A DNA stretch of 64,000 nt from Oscillospiraceae bacterium (GTDB lineage Bacteria > Bacillota > Clostridia > Oscillospirales > Acutalibacteraceae). The translations under genes were made by a program, and so were the position numbers. Of this stretch, positions 17,001-24,987 are shown piece by piece (within the stretch, counting starts at the first letter, position 1; every line of letters begins with the position of its first letter). The stretch lies in assembly GCA_022650485.1 (NCBI GenBank), contig JALCPP010000006.1, positions 62,001 through 126,000 on the forward strand. The letters run 5' to 3'. Under the pieces are notes generated by a model, which was not told where the DNA came from, ran no database searches, and worked only from the letters and a program-made list of their open reading frames with translations.

Positions 17001-17609
17001 ATCCTCGGCGGGGAACAACACGGTCACATGGAAGCCGTCGGCTACGACATGTACCTGCATCTGCTGGCGGAAGCCGTCGGACGCGCAAAGGGAGAACCGG
17101 TACAGGAATATGGCGAAGGATGCCTGGTCGACATGCAGGTAACCGCACATATTCCAGAAAAATATATTTCCGACCTGAACCAGCGGCTTGACATGTACCG
17201 CCGCATTGCGGACATCCGCACGCGGGAAGACGTGCTCGACGTCACCGATGAGCTGATTGACCGGTTCGGCGAAACCCCGTCCAGCGTAAACGGGCTGATT
17301 GACATCGCGCTGCTGCGCAATGTCGCGTCCCGCCTCGGCATCCGCGAAGTCCGCCAGCAGGGGAACACGCTGTTCCTTTACTCCGACCGCATTGATATGA
17401 AAAAGGTCGGCACTCTGGTGTCGGCTCTGCGCGAGCGTGTCCTTCTCAACGCCGGCGCCAAACCGTATGTCAGCATTAAAATTGCCAAAGGCGAAACACC
17501 GGTTGACACGCTTTCACAGGCACTGGAATTGATGGAATCCCCCGCGGAGCCTGTCGGGAAACCCAATGTAGAGGAAAAGCGTGGACAGCTTCCCGGAAAA
17601 AGTGTATAA
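14088..17609 (+). CDS. mfd: Transcription-repair coupling factor
   Basis: ATP-dependent translocase that removes RNA polymerase stalled at DNA damage and recruits UvrA. 1173 residues, full family length. The N-terminal UvrB-like region (1-~340) includes [11 protein letters not shown]. The RNA polymerase interaction domain is near 475-545 ([36 protein letters not shown]). The RecG-like helicase core has [20 protein letters not shown] (Walker A), [12 protein letters not shown] (DEEQ box), [16 protein letters not shown] (TRG region) and [17 protein letters not shown] (motif VI). The C-terminal TRCF domain starts near 1000. Start is ATG 14088 with AAGGGG upstream. Confidence 0.98.
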   Translation: [1173 protein letters not shown]

Positions 17610-17664
17610 TTGCAATTATACATCAATATAACGAAACAGAATATTTCTATCGGGAGTGTGTATC

Positions 17665-18714
17665 ATGAAAAGAATGAAAAAACTCGCCGCGCTGCTCCTT
17701 TCGGCGGCCATGCTGGTTTCAACCGCCGCATGTTCCACAGACAAGAGCTGGTGCGCAAAGGACGACAGTCTGACCGTCCCGATTGGGAGTTATGTCTATG
17801 ACCTGTACGCCGCGTATTACAGCGCCTCCAACAAAGTGTCCGATACAACCAAGGATGTTCTGGAACAGAAAATCGATGACAAAGACGCCAAAACTTGGAT
17901 TCGAGAAACGGCGCTGAATTCCGTGAAGTCCATTTTCGTAATTAACCAGAAAATGAAAGACCTGAATCTGACGCTGACAGATGACGAAACCGCCGCCGTT
18001 AAAACCAATACAGACACATTCTGGAACAGCTACGGAAGCACTCTGGAAAACTTCGGCATCGCGAAAAGTTCTTATACTCTGGCCGCAGCAGAGTACGGTA
18101 CAAAATACCAAAAAGTTTTTGAAGCCACTTACGGCAAAGATGGAACCAAAGCGGTTGCGGACGACGAACTGAAAAGCTTTTTTGAAAAGAATTACACCGA
18201 TTTTTCCTATGTGATGTGCAAACTCTATAAAACAGATTCCAGCGGGAACTATTCCGCCTCTTTTTCCGACGAGGAAAAGAAAAAAGCAAAACAGGAATTT
18301 GACGGCTACGCCGCAAAAATCAATGCCGGAACCATGACACTGCAGCAGGCGGCCGACGCTTACAAATCTGTTGATTCGACCATTTCGGTACAAAGTCAAA
18401 CCGCGAATCTGAGCAACTATGCACAGGCAGAAGACCTGAAAACACTGCTGGACGGCATGAAGGCAGGGGAAACCAAGACGGCTGAAATTTCAGACGGTTA
18501 CCTGTATGTTCTCGCAACTAAAAATGATATTTCCAAAAAAACCGAAGAAGAAATGAAAACCGACAGCGGACGCAACAGTCTGCTGGGCGATTACAAAGGG
18601 CAGGAGTTTTCCGAAGAAATTTCAAAGGAAGCCGATGCAGTCAAGGGAATTACCCTGAACGATGACGCCATGAATTCCTATGACCCGTCGATGTTCAAGG
18701 CAGACACGGAATAA
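17665..18714 (+). CDS. PrsA/SurA-like extracytoplasmic lipoprotein
   Basis: 349-residue secreted lipoprotein. The signal peptide is basic (MKRMKKL), then LAALLLSAAMLVSTAAC with a lipobox ending at Cys near residue 23. The mature part is mainly helical (SurA N-terminal/trigger-factor-like chaperone arrangement) with FEKNYTDFSYVMCKLYKT, and a short region around residues 220-290 in the position of a parvulin PPIase; I do not see a clear parvulin active-site signature, so it may be only a chaperone. ATG 17665 follows CGGGAG; an in-frame GTG at 17656 is less likely. It lies downstream of mfd, as foldase genes do in many Clostridia, and ends at a strong terminator. Confidence 0.75.
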   Translation: MKRMKKLAALLLSAAMLVSTAACSTDKSWCAKDDSLTVPIGSYVYDLYAAYYSASNKVSDTTKDVLEQKIDDKDAKTWIRETALNSVKSIFVINQKMKDLNLTLTDDETAAVKTNTDTFWNSYGSTLENFGIAKSSYTLAAAEYGTKYQKVFEATYGKDGTKAVADDELKSFFEKNYTDFSYVMCKLYKTDSSGNYSASFSDEEKKKAKQEFDGYAAKINAGTMTLQQAADAYKSVDSTISVQSQTANLSNYAQAEDLKTLLDGMKAGETKTAEISDGYLYVLATKNDISKKTEEEMKTDSGRNSLLGDYKGQEFSEEISKEADAVKGITLNDDAMNSYDPSMFKADTE

Positions 18715-18718
18715 CACA

Positions 18719-18757
18719 GAAAAAGTCCGGCCCAATATGGGCCGGACTTTTTCTGTT
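18719..18757. terminator. Strong bidirectional terminator
   Basis: 11-bp stem AAGTCCGGCCC/GGGCCGGACTT (18724-18734, 18740-18750) flanked by A-run and T-run on both sides, so it ends the lipoprotein transcript on the plus strand and can end the candidate small RNA on the minus strand. Confidence 0.9.
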
Positions 18758-18834
18758 CATTGTATTGTTAGTATATCCGTATGGAGGAGCTTATAATCAA
18801 AAACGGAATCTTCACTGGTTAGCATTTGCTAACT
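18719..18834 (-). ncRNA. Candidate small regulatory RNA (about 115 nt)
   Basis: A minus-strand transcript from the promoter at 18869-18841 would start near 18834 and end at the hairpin 18757-18719. Three stems are visible. The first is the 5' palindrome GTTAGCAAATGCTAAC (18833-18818). The second is a 5-bp stem TCCGT/ACGGA closing a 22-base loop that exposes CTCCTCC (complement of GGAGGAG at 18783-18789), an anti-Shine-Dalgarno run. The third is the terminator. No ORF fits. The upstream minus gene is closed off by its own terminator (18961-18925), so this is an independent unit. Expression is inferred, not shown. Confidence 0.5.
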
Positions 18835-18840
18835 GATATT

Positions 18841-18869
18841 AGTTTAACATGCTTCCTTCCCTCTGTCAA
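18841..18869 (-). promoter_or_regulatory. Promoter of the candidate small RNA
   Basis: TTGACA (18869-18864), exactly 17 bases, TAAACT (18846-18841) on the minus strand. The perfect 7-bp-arm palindrome at 18818-18833 begins at the predicted transcription start and could be either an operator or the RNA's first stem. Confidence 0.6.
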
Positions 18870-18924
18870 GGCTTTTCACCGGATTTTTGGGTGACACGGT
18901 CTTGCGCAATGATTTTTTGTCTGC

Positions 18925-18961
18925 CTGAAAAGAACGAGCGCCCTCCCTGGCGGAAGGACGC
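18925..18961 (-). terminator. Terminator of the 391-residue hypothetical gene
   Basis: Minus-strand hairpin GCGTCCTTCC-GCCA-GGGAGGGCGC (18961-18938; the stem uses G-T pairs) followed by TCGTTCTTTTC. Confidence 0.6.
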
Positions 18962-19006
18962 TTCCTTCATTTTTTGTTGCCGATTCTTGAAACAAACCCA
19001 AATTTT

Positions 19007-20182
19007 CTAGTACAGCACAATCGTGCCGCCTTTGACGGCACAACGGCATTCGTAGCTTTTCTGCCTGCCGGTCTGCACGTCATAAATAAAGTTGAATTCA
19101 AACGAGTCTTTTTCATCGGAGAGTATGTAGCGCGTGATAAGGAACCGGTCCTCCACACAGGTAACAAATTTTCCAAGGTCACTCGGGAACCGGGCGTCGA
19201 CTTTGGAATTCATCACCCCCGTAACCCTGCAAAAGTTCTCTTCCTGTGTAATCCGGTAGGCATGCCCGCCCTGGGGGTCAATGCTGAACATGGCGTCTTC
19301 CTCTTCCTGCCCCAGGCTGAGCGTCGCGGCAACCGATCTTCTGCCGCTGTGCTTGTCATAGGCACACAGGCGCTGGTCGCCGGTTGGAAAATAGCGCGCA
19401 CGAAAATAAAGGCTGCGGTCATCCATTCCCACATAGCGGACCAATCCGCTGGTACCCGCGCTGAGGATCAGCTCCAGCGGAACTCTTTCTTCCCCCGCTT
19501 TGACCGACACGATCAAATCCAGCAAAGGACAGACCCAGACATTGTCATTGATATTATCCCCCAGCCAGCGCATGTTTTGAAAGCACTTAAGTTTTTCATC
19601 CTCGCTGCCATGCGGCTGAAGCACCAGAAGCTGGCGCTCCCCGTCTAAATCATAGGGAATGAGCCCGCCGACATTGCCGTTGCAGATGCGCGGGTCCCTG
19701 ATGTAATAGTACCGTCCCTCGTCCAGGTCGTACAGATAAGCAACCCGGGAAAATCCCGTTAATTTTTTATATTCACGGAAAAGCTCCCGGTGGCGTTCAT
19801 TCTGGCAGGTATATAAAATCACGTGGCTTTCGTCCAATGCGCGGCATTCAGCAAAGGCCCCGATAAAATTCAGACGGGCCATGCTTTTTTCCGCCCCGGT
19901 TTTCTTGTCCACACGCAGAATCCAGACTGCGCTCTCCCCGCATTCCATCACCACAATAATATCTTCCGGAAAGCTGAAAAAGTGCTGCACATAGGCCGGA
20001 TCCGTTAAAAAGTAATTTGCAACAATACGCTCGCGCCGGGTTTCCAGATTATATTCCAACAAAAAAAGGCTGTTGTGCCCTTCTTCCGATTTTTCCTCGG
20101 CATAATAGATTCGATCTGACTCAAATTCAATCAGCGAGACGTTGCTGCTGGTAAACAGATTTCTTAAATCAACCACTTTCAT
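19007..20182 (-). CDS. Hypothetical protein, possible beta-propeller-like repeats
   Basis: 391 residues, no signal peptide or membrane segment, so probably cytoplasmic. Repeating short strand motifs such as SDRIYYAEEK, HFFSFPEDIIVVMEC, GMDDRSLYFRARYF and VEDRFLITRYILSDEK, at roughly 45-60 residue spacing, suggest a WD40/PQQ-like propeller that reads out values (FNFIYDVQTGRQKSYEC near the end). ATG 20182 follows GGGGGTG; an upstream in-frame start at 20224 is less supported. I do not recognise the family. It is divergent from the Smr gene and separated by terminators from the candidate small RNA. Confidence 0.65.
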   Translation of the reverse strand: MKVVDLRNLFTSSNVSLIEFESDRIYYAEEKSEEGHNSLFLLEYNLETRRERIVANYFLTDPAYVQHFFSFPEDIIVVMECGESAVWILRVDKKTGAEKSMARLNFIGAFAECRALDESHVILYTCQNERHRELFREYKKLTGFSRVAYLYDLDEGRYYYIRDPRICNGNVGGLIPYDLDGERQLLVLQPHGSEDEKLKCFQNMRWLGDNINDNVWVCPLLDLIVSVKAGEERVPLELILSAGTSGLVRYVGMDDRSLYFRARYFPTGDQRLCAYDKHSGRRSVAATLSLGQEEEDAMFSIDPQGGHAYRITQEENFCRVTGVMNSKVDARFPSDLGKFVTCVEDRFLITRYILSDEKDSFEFNFIYDVQTGRQKSYECRCAVKGGTIVLY

Positions 20183-20276
20183 CGGTTTCACCCCCGACCT
20201 TTTCCTCATTATATCAGAAACCATTCAAAAATCCAATTCCACGGCGCATCTTCACCCCTTTTTTCCAATTTCATGA

Positions 20277-20282
20277 TATAAT
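20277..20282 (+). promoter_or_regulatory. -10 box of the Smr gene promoter
   Basis: A consensus TATAAT 24 bases before the TTG start; the -35 region is poor (TTCACC at about 20 bases). Confidence 0.35.
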
Positions 20283-20306
20283 AAATCGGTTAGGAGATGA
20301 ACCGCC

Positions 20307-20579
20307 TTGCACGTAACAAAAAAGGATTCTTCCCTGGAAGTTGACCTGCACGGTCTTACTGCGGAGGATGCGAAGCGCCGACTGGAGCATCTTCTGTCCA
20401 ATGCGGGACCGGAAGTCAAAGAAATGCGGGTCATTCACGGCTACAACTCCGGTCAGGCCCTGCGGAACATGGTCCGTGTGCGGCTCAAGCACCCCCGCAT
20501 CGCCACAAAGCTCGTCACACTGAACCCCGGGGAAACCCGGCTTCTGCTTTCGCCCCCGAAAAAAAAGAAAGGGCGCTGA
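20307..20579 (+). CDS. Smr (small MutS-related) domain protein
   Basis: 90-residue stand-alone Smr domain. SLEVDLHGLTAEDAKRRLEH contains the LDxHG-type motif and MRVIHGYNSGQALRNMV the second signature (HGxGxGxLR; here Tyr-Asn replaces Gly-x), both associated with nicking endonuclease or RNA-cleaving activity. A basic tail (PPKKKKGR) follows. The start is TTG 20307 with AGGAG about 10 bases upstream; no ATG is available. The next gene begins 22 bases downstream. Role in RNA surveillance or recombination control is known for Smr proteins generally, not for this one. Confidence 0.85.
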   Translation: MHVTKKDSSLEVDLHGLTAEDAKRRLEHLLSNAGPEVKEMRVIHGYNSGQALRNMVRVRLKHPRIATKLVTLNPGETRLLLSPPKKKKGR

Positions 20580-20601
20580 CTGTTCGGCGGGAGTGATTTT
20601 T

Positions 20602-21360
20602 ATGCTGCAGAATCGAAACAGGTTTCTTTTTTTTACCCTGCTTTTCGCGCTTGCCTGCGCAATCTGCCTTGCCGCCCTCTGGCTGCATCCGCAGAACGGC
20701 ACCGGCAATCTGCCGCAGGGCCAAAGCGCCGCGCCGCCGGATAAACCCTATCAATCCGCGGAAAACTTCGGGATTCAAACCGTTCACAGTTCCGTGGACT
20801 TTAACGGCAACGGCACGGATGATTACACCGATTTTCTGCTCGGCGCCCGCAAAGACGCGCAGAACAAGCCAAAATACGACAGTGCCTATTGTCTGGGCGG
20901 CTACCCGTCCAATGACCGCGGTGTCTGCACCGATGTCGTCTGGAGGGCTTTTCAAAGCGCCGGTTACTGCCTGAAAGATATGGTCGATCAAGACATCGGG
21001 GCACACACGAAAGACTATCCGGCCGTCGCCGGCAAGCCGGACCCCAACATCGATTTCCGCAGGGTTTCCAATCTGAAGGTATATTTTGAGCGGCACGCCG
21101 TACCGCTGTCAACCGACCCCAAACAAATTGCCGAATGGCAGCCCGGGGACATCGTCACATTCGGCAGTCATCATATTGGAATTTTGTCCGACCGCAGGAA
21201 CGGGGCGGGAATCCCCTGGCTGATTCACAACGCGGGCCAGCCCGAACGGGAAGAGGACGTTCTGGCCTTTTGCGGGGAAATCAGCGGGCATTTCCGCTTT
21301 GACGCAAGCCGGCTGAGTCAGGACGAACTGATTCCGTGGAGCGTAAAAGAATCCGAATAG
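20602..21360 (+). CDS. DUF1287 domain protein, membrane-anchored or secreted
   Basis: 252 residues. The N-terminal hydrophobic segment FLFFTLLFALACAICLAALWL is a signal anchor. The DUF1287 region (about 80-240) has the NlpC/P60-like pattern of Cys and His: SAYCLGGYPSNDRGVCTDVVWRAF, NIDFRRVSNLKVYF, WQPGDIVTFGSHHIGILSDRR and IPWLIHNAG. The Cys in RGVCTDV and His in HHIGIL are candidate catalytic residues. ATG 20602 follows CGGGAG. Probably a cell-wall or peptide amidase-like enzyme, by fold only. Confidence 0.8.
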   Translation: MLQNRNRFLFFTLLFALACAICLAALWLHPQNGTGNLPQGQSAAPPDKPYQSAENFGIQTVHSSVDFNGNGTDDYTDFLLGARKDAQNKPKYDSAYCLGGYPSNDRGVCTDVVWRAFQSAGYCLKDMVDQDIGAHTKDYPAVAGKPDPNIDFRRVSNLKVYFERHAVPLSTDPKQIAEWQPGDIVTFGSHHIGILSDRRNGAGIPWLIHNAGQPEREEDVLAFCGEISGHFRFDASRLSQDELIPWSVKESE

Positions 21361-21364
21361 GTTT

Positions 21365-22333
21365 TTATTTTTCTGCATCTTGGTCCGCAGACCTTTTGAA
21401 CTCTTCAATTTTATACCGCGGCCTCGCCTTTGTCTCCGCGTAGATTTTTCCGATATAGGTTCCCATAACCCCCATGCACAGCAGGATAAAACCGCCGAGC
21501 AGCCACAGCGACCAGAATGCGGCAATCCATCCCGCCCAGCCGGCGGCAAAGTGCGCAATTCCCGCCCAGACCGTGCCGGTAAAGCCTGCCAGAGCCGTCA
21601 GCAGCCCAAGGTTAAAAATCATCTTTAGCGGCTTGACACTGAACGAAGTAATCCCGTCCACCGCAAACGCAATCATTTTTTTCAGCGGATATTTCGACTC
21701 GCCCGCGAACCGCTCGTGCCTGTCGTAAGTGACAACCGCGCTGCGATACCCGATGAGCGGAACCAGCCCGCGCAGAAACAAATTTACCTCACGGTACTCT
21801 GAAAGGGCGTCAAGCGCCCGGCGGCTCATCAGGCGGTAATCCGCATGATTATAAACCACGTCCACACCCAGCGCCGCCATAAAGCGGTAGAACCCGAGTG
21901 CCGTCGCGCGCTTGAAAGCGGTGTCGGTATCGCGCTTATTGCGCACACCGTACACCACGTCGCACCCTTCCATGTATTTCTTTACAAATTCATCCAGGAC
22001 TTCCACATCGTCCTGCAGGTCCGCGTCCAGGCTGATCGCGCAGTCCGCAAACTCCCGCGCGGTCATCAGCCCCGCCAGCAGCGCATTTTGATGCCCGCGG
22101 TTGTGTGCCAGCTTGATGCCGCTGACCATGCGGTTATGATCGCTGAATTCAGAAATCTGCCGCCAGGTGCCGTCTTTGCTGCCGTCGTCCACAAGCAGCA
22201 TCCGGCTGTCCGGGGCCGCCAGTCCGGCGGAGATCATGTCATGCAGCTTCTGGGTCAGTCGTTTCACCGTTTCCGGCAGGACCTGTTCCTCGTTGTAGCA
22301 GGGAATCACAAAATATACGACCGGTACTGACAT
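21365..22333 (-). CDS. Family 2 glycosyltransferase (GtrB/DPM1-like)
   Basis: 322 residues. The GT-A domain (1-~230) begins VVYFVIPCYNEEQVLPETV, with LLVDDGSKDGT, DADLQDD (the DxD metal site) and KRDTDTAFKRATALGFYRF. Two transmembrane segments at the C-terminus (LIFNLGLLTALAG region and AFWSLWLLGGFILLCMGVM) fit GtrB-type enzymes that load undecaprenyl phosphate with a hexose. It follows the YfhO gene on the same strand by 20 bases, so the two may act together: the lipid-linked sugar donor made here could feed the polytopic membrane protein. Confidence 0.9.
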   Translation of the reverse strand: MSVPVVYFVIPCYNEEQVLPETVKRLTQKLHDMISAGLAAPDSRMLLVDDGSKDGTWRQISEFSDHNRMVSGIKLAHNRGHQNALLAGLMTAREFADCAISLDADLQDDVEVLDEFVKKYMEGCDVVYGVRNKRDTDTAFKRATALGFYRFMAALGVDVVYNHADYRLMSRRALDALSEYREVNLFLRGLVPLIGYRSAVVTYDRHERFAGESKYPLKKMIAFAVDGITSFSVKPLKMIFNLGLLTALAGFTGTVWAGIAHFAAGWAGWIAAFWSLWLLGGFILLCMGVMGTYIGKIYAETKARPRYKIEEFKRSADQDAEK

Positions 22334-22353
22334 AGGGAACCTACCTTTACTTT

Positions 22354-24837
22354 TTATTTTTTTATTTCATCGGCCGGCTTCTGCCCATCGGGCGGATACG
22401 GCCCCAATGGAATCTTTTCCGTAAAAGGACCGGTAAGATGCGGCACGCGCAGATGAACCACCCGATAAATTCTTCTCTTTTTCCCGTGCCTGCGGTCATA
22501 CCGCCGAACCGTCACCCAATAGAACACAAACAGAAGGATGCCCCCCGCTGTCGCCGCGGCGCCAAGCCACAGGCCGGGGGTTTTGTAGTAAAATCGGATT
22601 TGGGAACTTCCCGCCGGAACCCGAACCGCCATAAAGCCCACGTTGGCCTTGACGATTTCCGCCGGTTTTCCGTTAACTTCGGCACTCCATCCGCCCTCCC
22701 ATGGAACACTGAAAAACACCAGGCCGTTTTTCTCAGATTCGAACGATGCCGAAAATCCGCCGCGGTCCGTTGTGAACGAAGAACACGCCTGTGCGGCCCG
22801 GGCGGTGCAGTCCGAATAATAGGCTTCTTCCGAATACTCCTGCGCATAAACGTCCAGATGAGAAAGCCCCTTCGCATTTTCTTCCGCATCCGCGTCTTCC
22901 AGAACCACCGCCTTGAGCAAAAGCAGGTTTCGGCTCTCTTCGGAAAAGCTGTTATATTCGCTCCGCGTCACATAGCTGTCATATGCAAATCCCATTGGGA
23001 TAAAATAATCATTGCTGTAAATATCACAGCCGTTCTGCGTCGCATAATAGCTCCAACCCGGCATGGAAGGACTTCCATCCTCCCCGGCAAATTTCTTTCC
23101 GGAATCGACCCGGTCAAACAGCCAGCGGCAGCTGGTCAGCCCGCGAAGCCCGTACACGTTCACATCCGGGCGGGAACCGACGTCCCTCTGAACCCCGATA
23201 GTGGGGTAAAACTCCATCACAGACCCCGGCACAATGCTGTGAAACGCCTGAATGGTCGGCTTCTGCCAGTACATGGCCTGATTGTCCATCCCGTCGAACA
23301 CATCGATGCGGCTGAACCGATCGGAGTCCGGCAGGCTGATTTCCTCCCCTTTGTTCAATGAGTAGGGAATGAGCCATTGATGCGTATTGTCACTCTGTGT
23401 TTTGCCCAGAACGATAAAATAATCTGCGTAAACCACGGTAATCAGCGCAATTCCGCTCATGAGACAACGAAGAAACCGCTTACGGCTGCGGCAGTAAAAC
23501 CGAAAAGAAATCACAAGCAGCGCAAGGCTCAGCAGAGCAACGGCGACGTAGGGCCAGAACCGGGTCGGGTACTCCTCTAATCCGAAAATGGTCTTTCCGT
23601 CGGAGGTTTTGTTTGGCATCAACCCGATCGGCAGCGCGATTCCCAGCGTGATTCCCAGCGTCCATTTGACGGCGCGGGGCCAGTCCGATTTCCGGTCTTC
23701 CTGCAGGGCCAGCACGGTAGCCAGCGCCAGCATCAGTGTCAGCATATAAAACCAGCGTGCGTAGTACGACATGTTAAACAGTTGAAACGCAGCGTTCAAA
23801 ATCGGCACCAGAGCCATTAAAAACAAAATGCAGATCAGCGTTTTCAGCCAGTGTTTCTTTTTTGCCTGCACAAACGCAAACACGCCGGTCATGCCAAACA
23901 GCGGGAACCATGCGCCGAGCGAAGCCCATTTTGCTTCCGACTTCGGTGTAAAATTCGGGCGCGCGGGAATATCCGGCGGAAAGAAAAAGCACTCCAGAAT
24001 ATGAATGTACCGCTGATTCCAGTCGTAAAGCAGCGCTCCCCACCCGGAAGGCGGATTGCTCACGCGCGGATTCTGCACCGCGGCAAGAATGGTCGGCACT
24101 AAAAGGACCGAGGCGCACAGCACGCCGAGCACCGCCTCGCACACCAGCAGAAAAAAGTCGCGCACCGAAAGGGTCCAGTTCCGGCTCAGCAGGCGGACAA
24201 ACCAGTACAGAAGCAGAAACACAACTTGTCCCACAAAGAAGTACCAGTTGACCATGGCGCACAAAAAAACGGACAGGGCAAATACCCCCCGGCGCCGGCG
24301 GTACATGTATTCATCCAGTGCCCAAAGCATCAGCGGGAAGAAAACGATCGCCTCGTGAAAATGGTTAAAGAAAATATTGTAAATGGAAAAGCCGGAAAAC
24401 GCGTACAGCATCCCGCCGATTACGGCATAATCCGGGTTGCGGACATACCGCCGCAAGTAATTAAAAGCAGTCAGGCTCGCACAGCCGAACTTCAGCATCA
24501 GCAGCGGGCCCATCAAATGCGGCACCATCCAGCTCGGGAACGGAATTGTCAGCCAGAAGAACGGGCTTCCCAGCAGATAAAAGGTGTATGACCCAATAAA
24601 ATTTGCGCCCAGGTCGGTGGTCCAGCTCCACCCGATGTTTCCACCGCGCACCGCGTCGTGGCACATCTGGTAAAAAGGAACCTGCTGCACATTGTAATCC
24701 CCGTAAAAAAGAAAATAGCCGTTCTCAAACACAATAAAAGGAATAAAAAAAAGAAAGGATACGGCAAGACCGTAAAAAAACGCCTTGTAGAAATACTTCC
24801 TTGTTTCATTTAGCCCCAGGCTGTGAAGTCCAACCAC
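22354..24837 (-). CDS. yfhO: YfhO-family polytopic membrane protein (putative glycosyltransferase)
   Basis: 827 residues with about 12-14 transmembrane helices in the first ~480 residues and a large extracytoplasmic domain (about 480-780), closed by a last helix (WLGAAATAGGILLFVFYWV). Near the N-terminus FYGDYNVQQVPFYQMCHDAVRGG is the GT-C-like acidic loop. The ectodomain ends with the YfhO signature FFSVPWEGGWSAEVNGKPAEI and RVPAGSSQIRFYYKTPG. In Bacillus and relatives YfhO is needed for glycosylation of teichoic or lipoteichoic acid. The start is GTG 24837 with GGGAGG seven bases upstream rather than TTG 24852. The GT2 gene lies 20 bases downstream. Confidence 0.88.
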   Translation of the reverse strand: MVGLHSLGLNETRKYFYKAFFYGLAVSFLFFIPFIVFENGYFLFYGDYNVQQVPFYQMCHDAVRGGNIGWSWTTDLGANFIGSYTFYLLGSPFFWLTIPFPSWMVPHLMGPLLMLKFGCASLTAFNYLRRYVRNPDYAVIGGMLYAFSGFSIYNIFFNHFHEAIVFFPLMLWALDEYMYRRRRGVFALSVFLCAMVNWYFFVGQVVFLLLYWFVRLLSRNWTLSVRDFFLLVCEAVLGVLCASVLLVPTILAAVQNPRVSNPPSGWGALLYDWNQRYIHILECFFFPPDIPARPNFTPKSEAKWASLGAWFPLFGMTGVFAFVQAKKKHWLKTLICILFLMALVPILNAAFQLFNMSYYARWFYMLTLMLALATVLALQEDRKSDWPRAVKWTLGITLGIALPIGLMPNKTSDGKTIFGLEEYPTRFWPYVAVALLSLALLVISFRFYCRSRKRFLRCLMSGIALITVVYADYFIVLGKTQSDNTHQWLIPYSLNKGEEISLPDSDRFSRIDVFDGMDNQAMYWQKPTIQAFHSIVPGSVMEFYPTIGVQRDVGSRPDVNVYGLRGLTSCRWLFDRVDSGKKFAGEDGSPSMPGWSYYATQNGCDIYSNDYFIPMGFAYDSYVTRSEYNSFSEESRNLLLLKAVVLEDADAEENAKGLSHLDVYAQEYSEEAYYSDCTARAAQACSSFTTDRGGFSASFESEKNGLVFFSVPWEGGWSAEVNGKPAEIVKANVGFMAVRVPAGSSQIRFYYKTPGLWLGAAATAGGILLFVFYWVTVRRYDRRHGKKRRIYRVVHLRVPHLTGPFTEKIPLGPYPPDGQKPADEIKK

Positions 24838-24930
24838 TGCTCCGCCTCCCAAGTACCTTAATGTTCCAATTATAACACATTGCTTTCATGAAACAAGAAA
24901 GATTGCTGACGAAAATATGAATTTTTTGTA

Positions 24931-24958
24931 TTGAAATTATGAGAAAATACGGTATGAT
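24931..24958 (+). promoter_or_regulatory. Promoter of the HD phosphohydrolase gene
   Basis: TTGAAA (24931-24936), 16 bases, TATGAT (24953-24958); 30 bases before the GTG start. Confidence 0.5.
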
Positions 24959-24987
24959 AATAGACAGAGGAACAGGAGGGTTTTGCT

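Noticed and set aside
15279-17150. A 623-codon open frame on the minus strand
   Set aside because: It lies wholly inside mfd and is a shadow caused by GC-rich codon use; it has no RBS or family motif.
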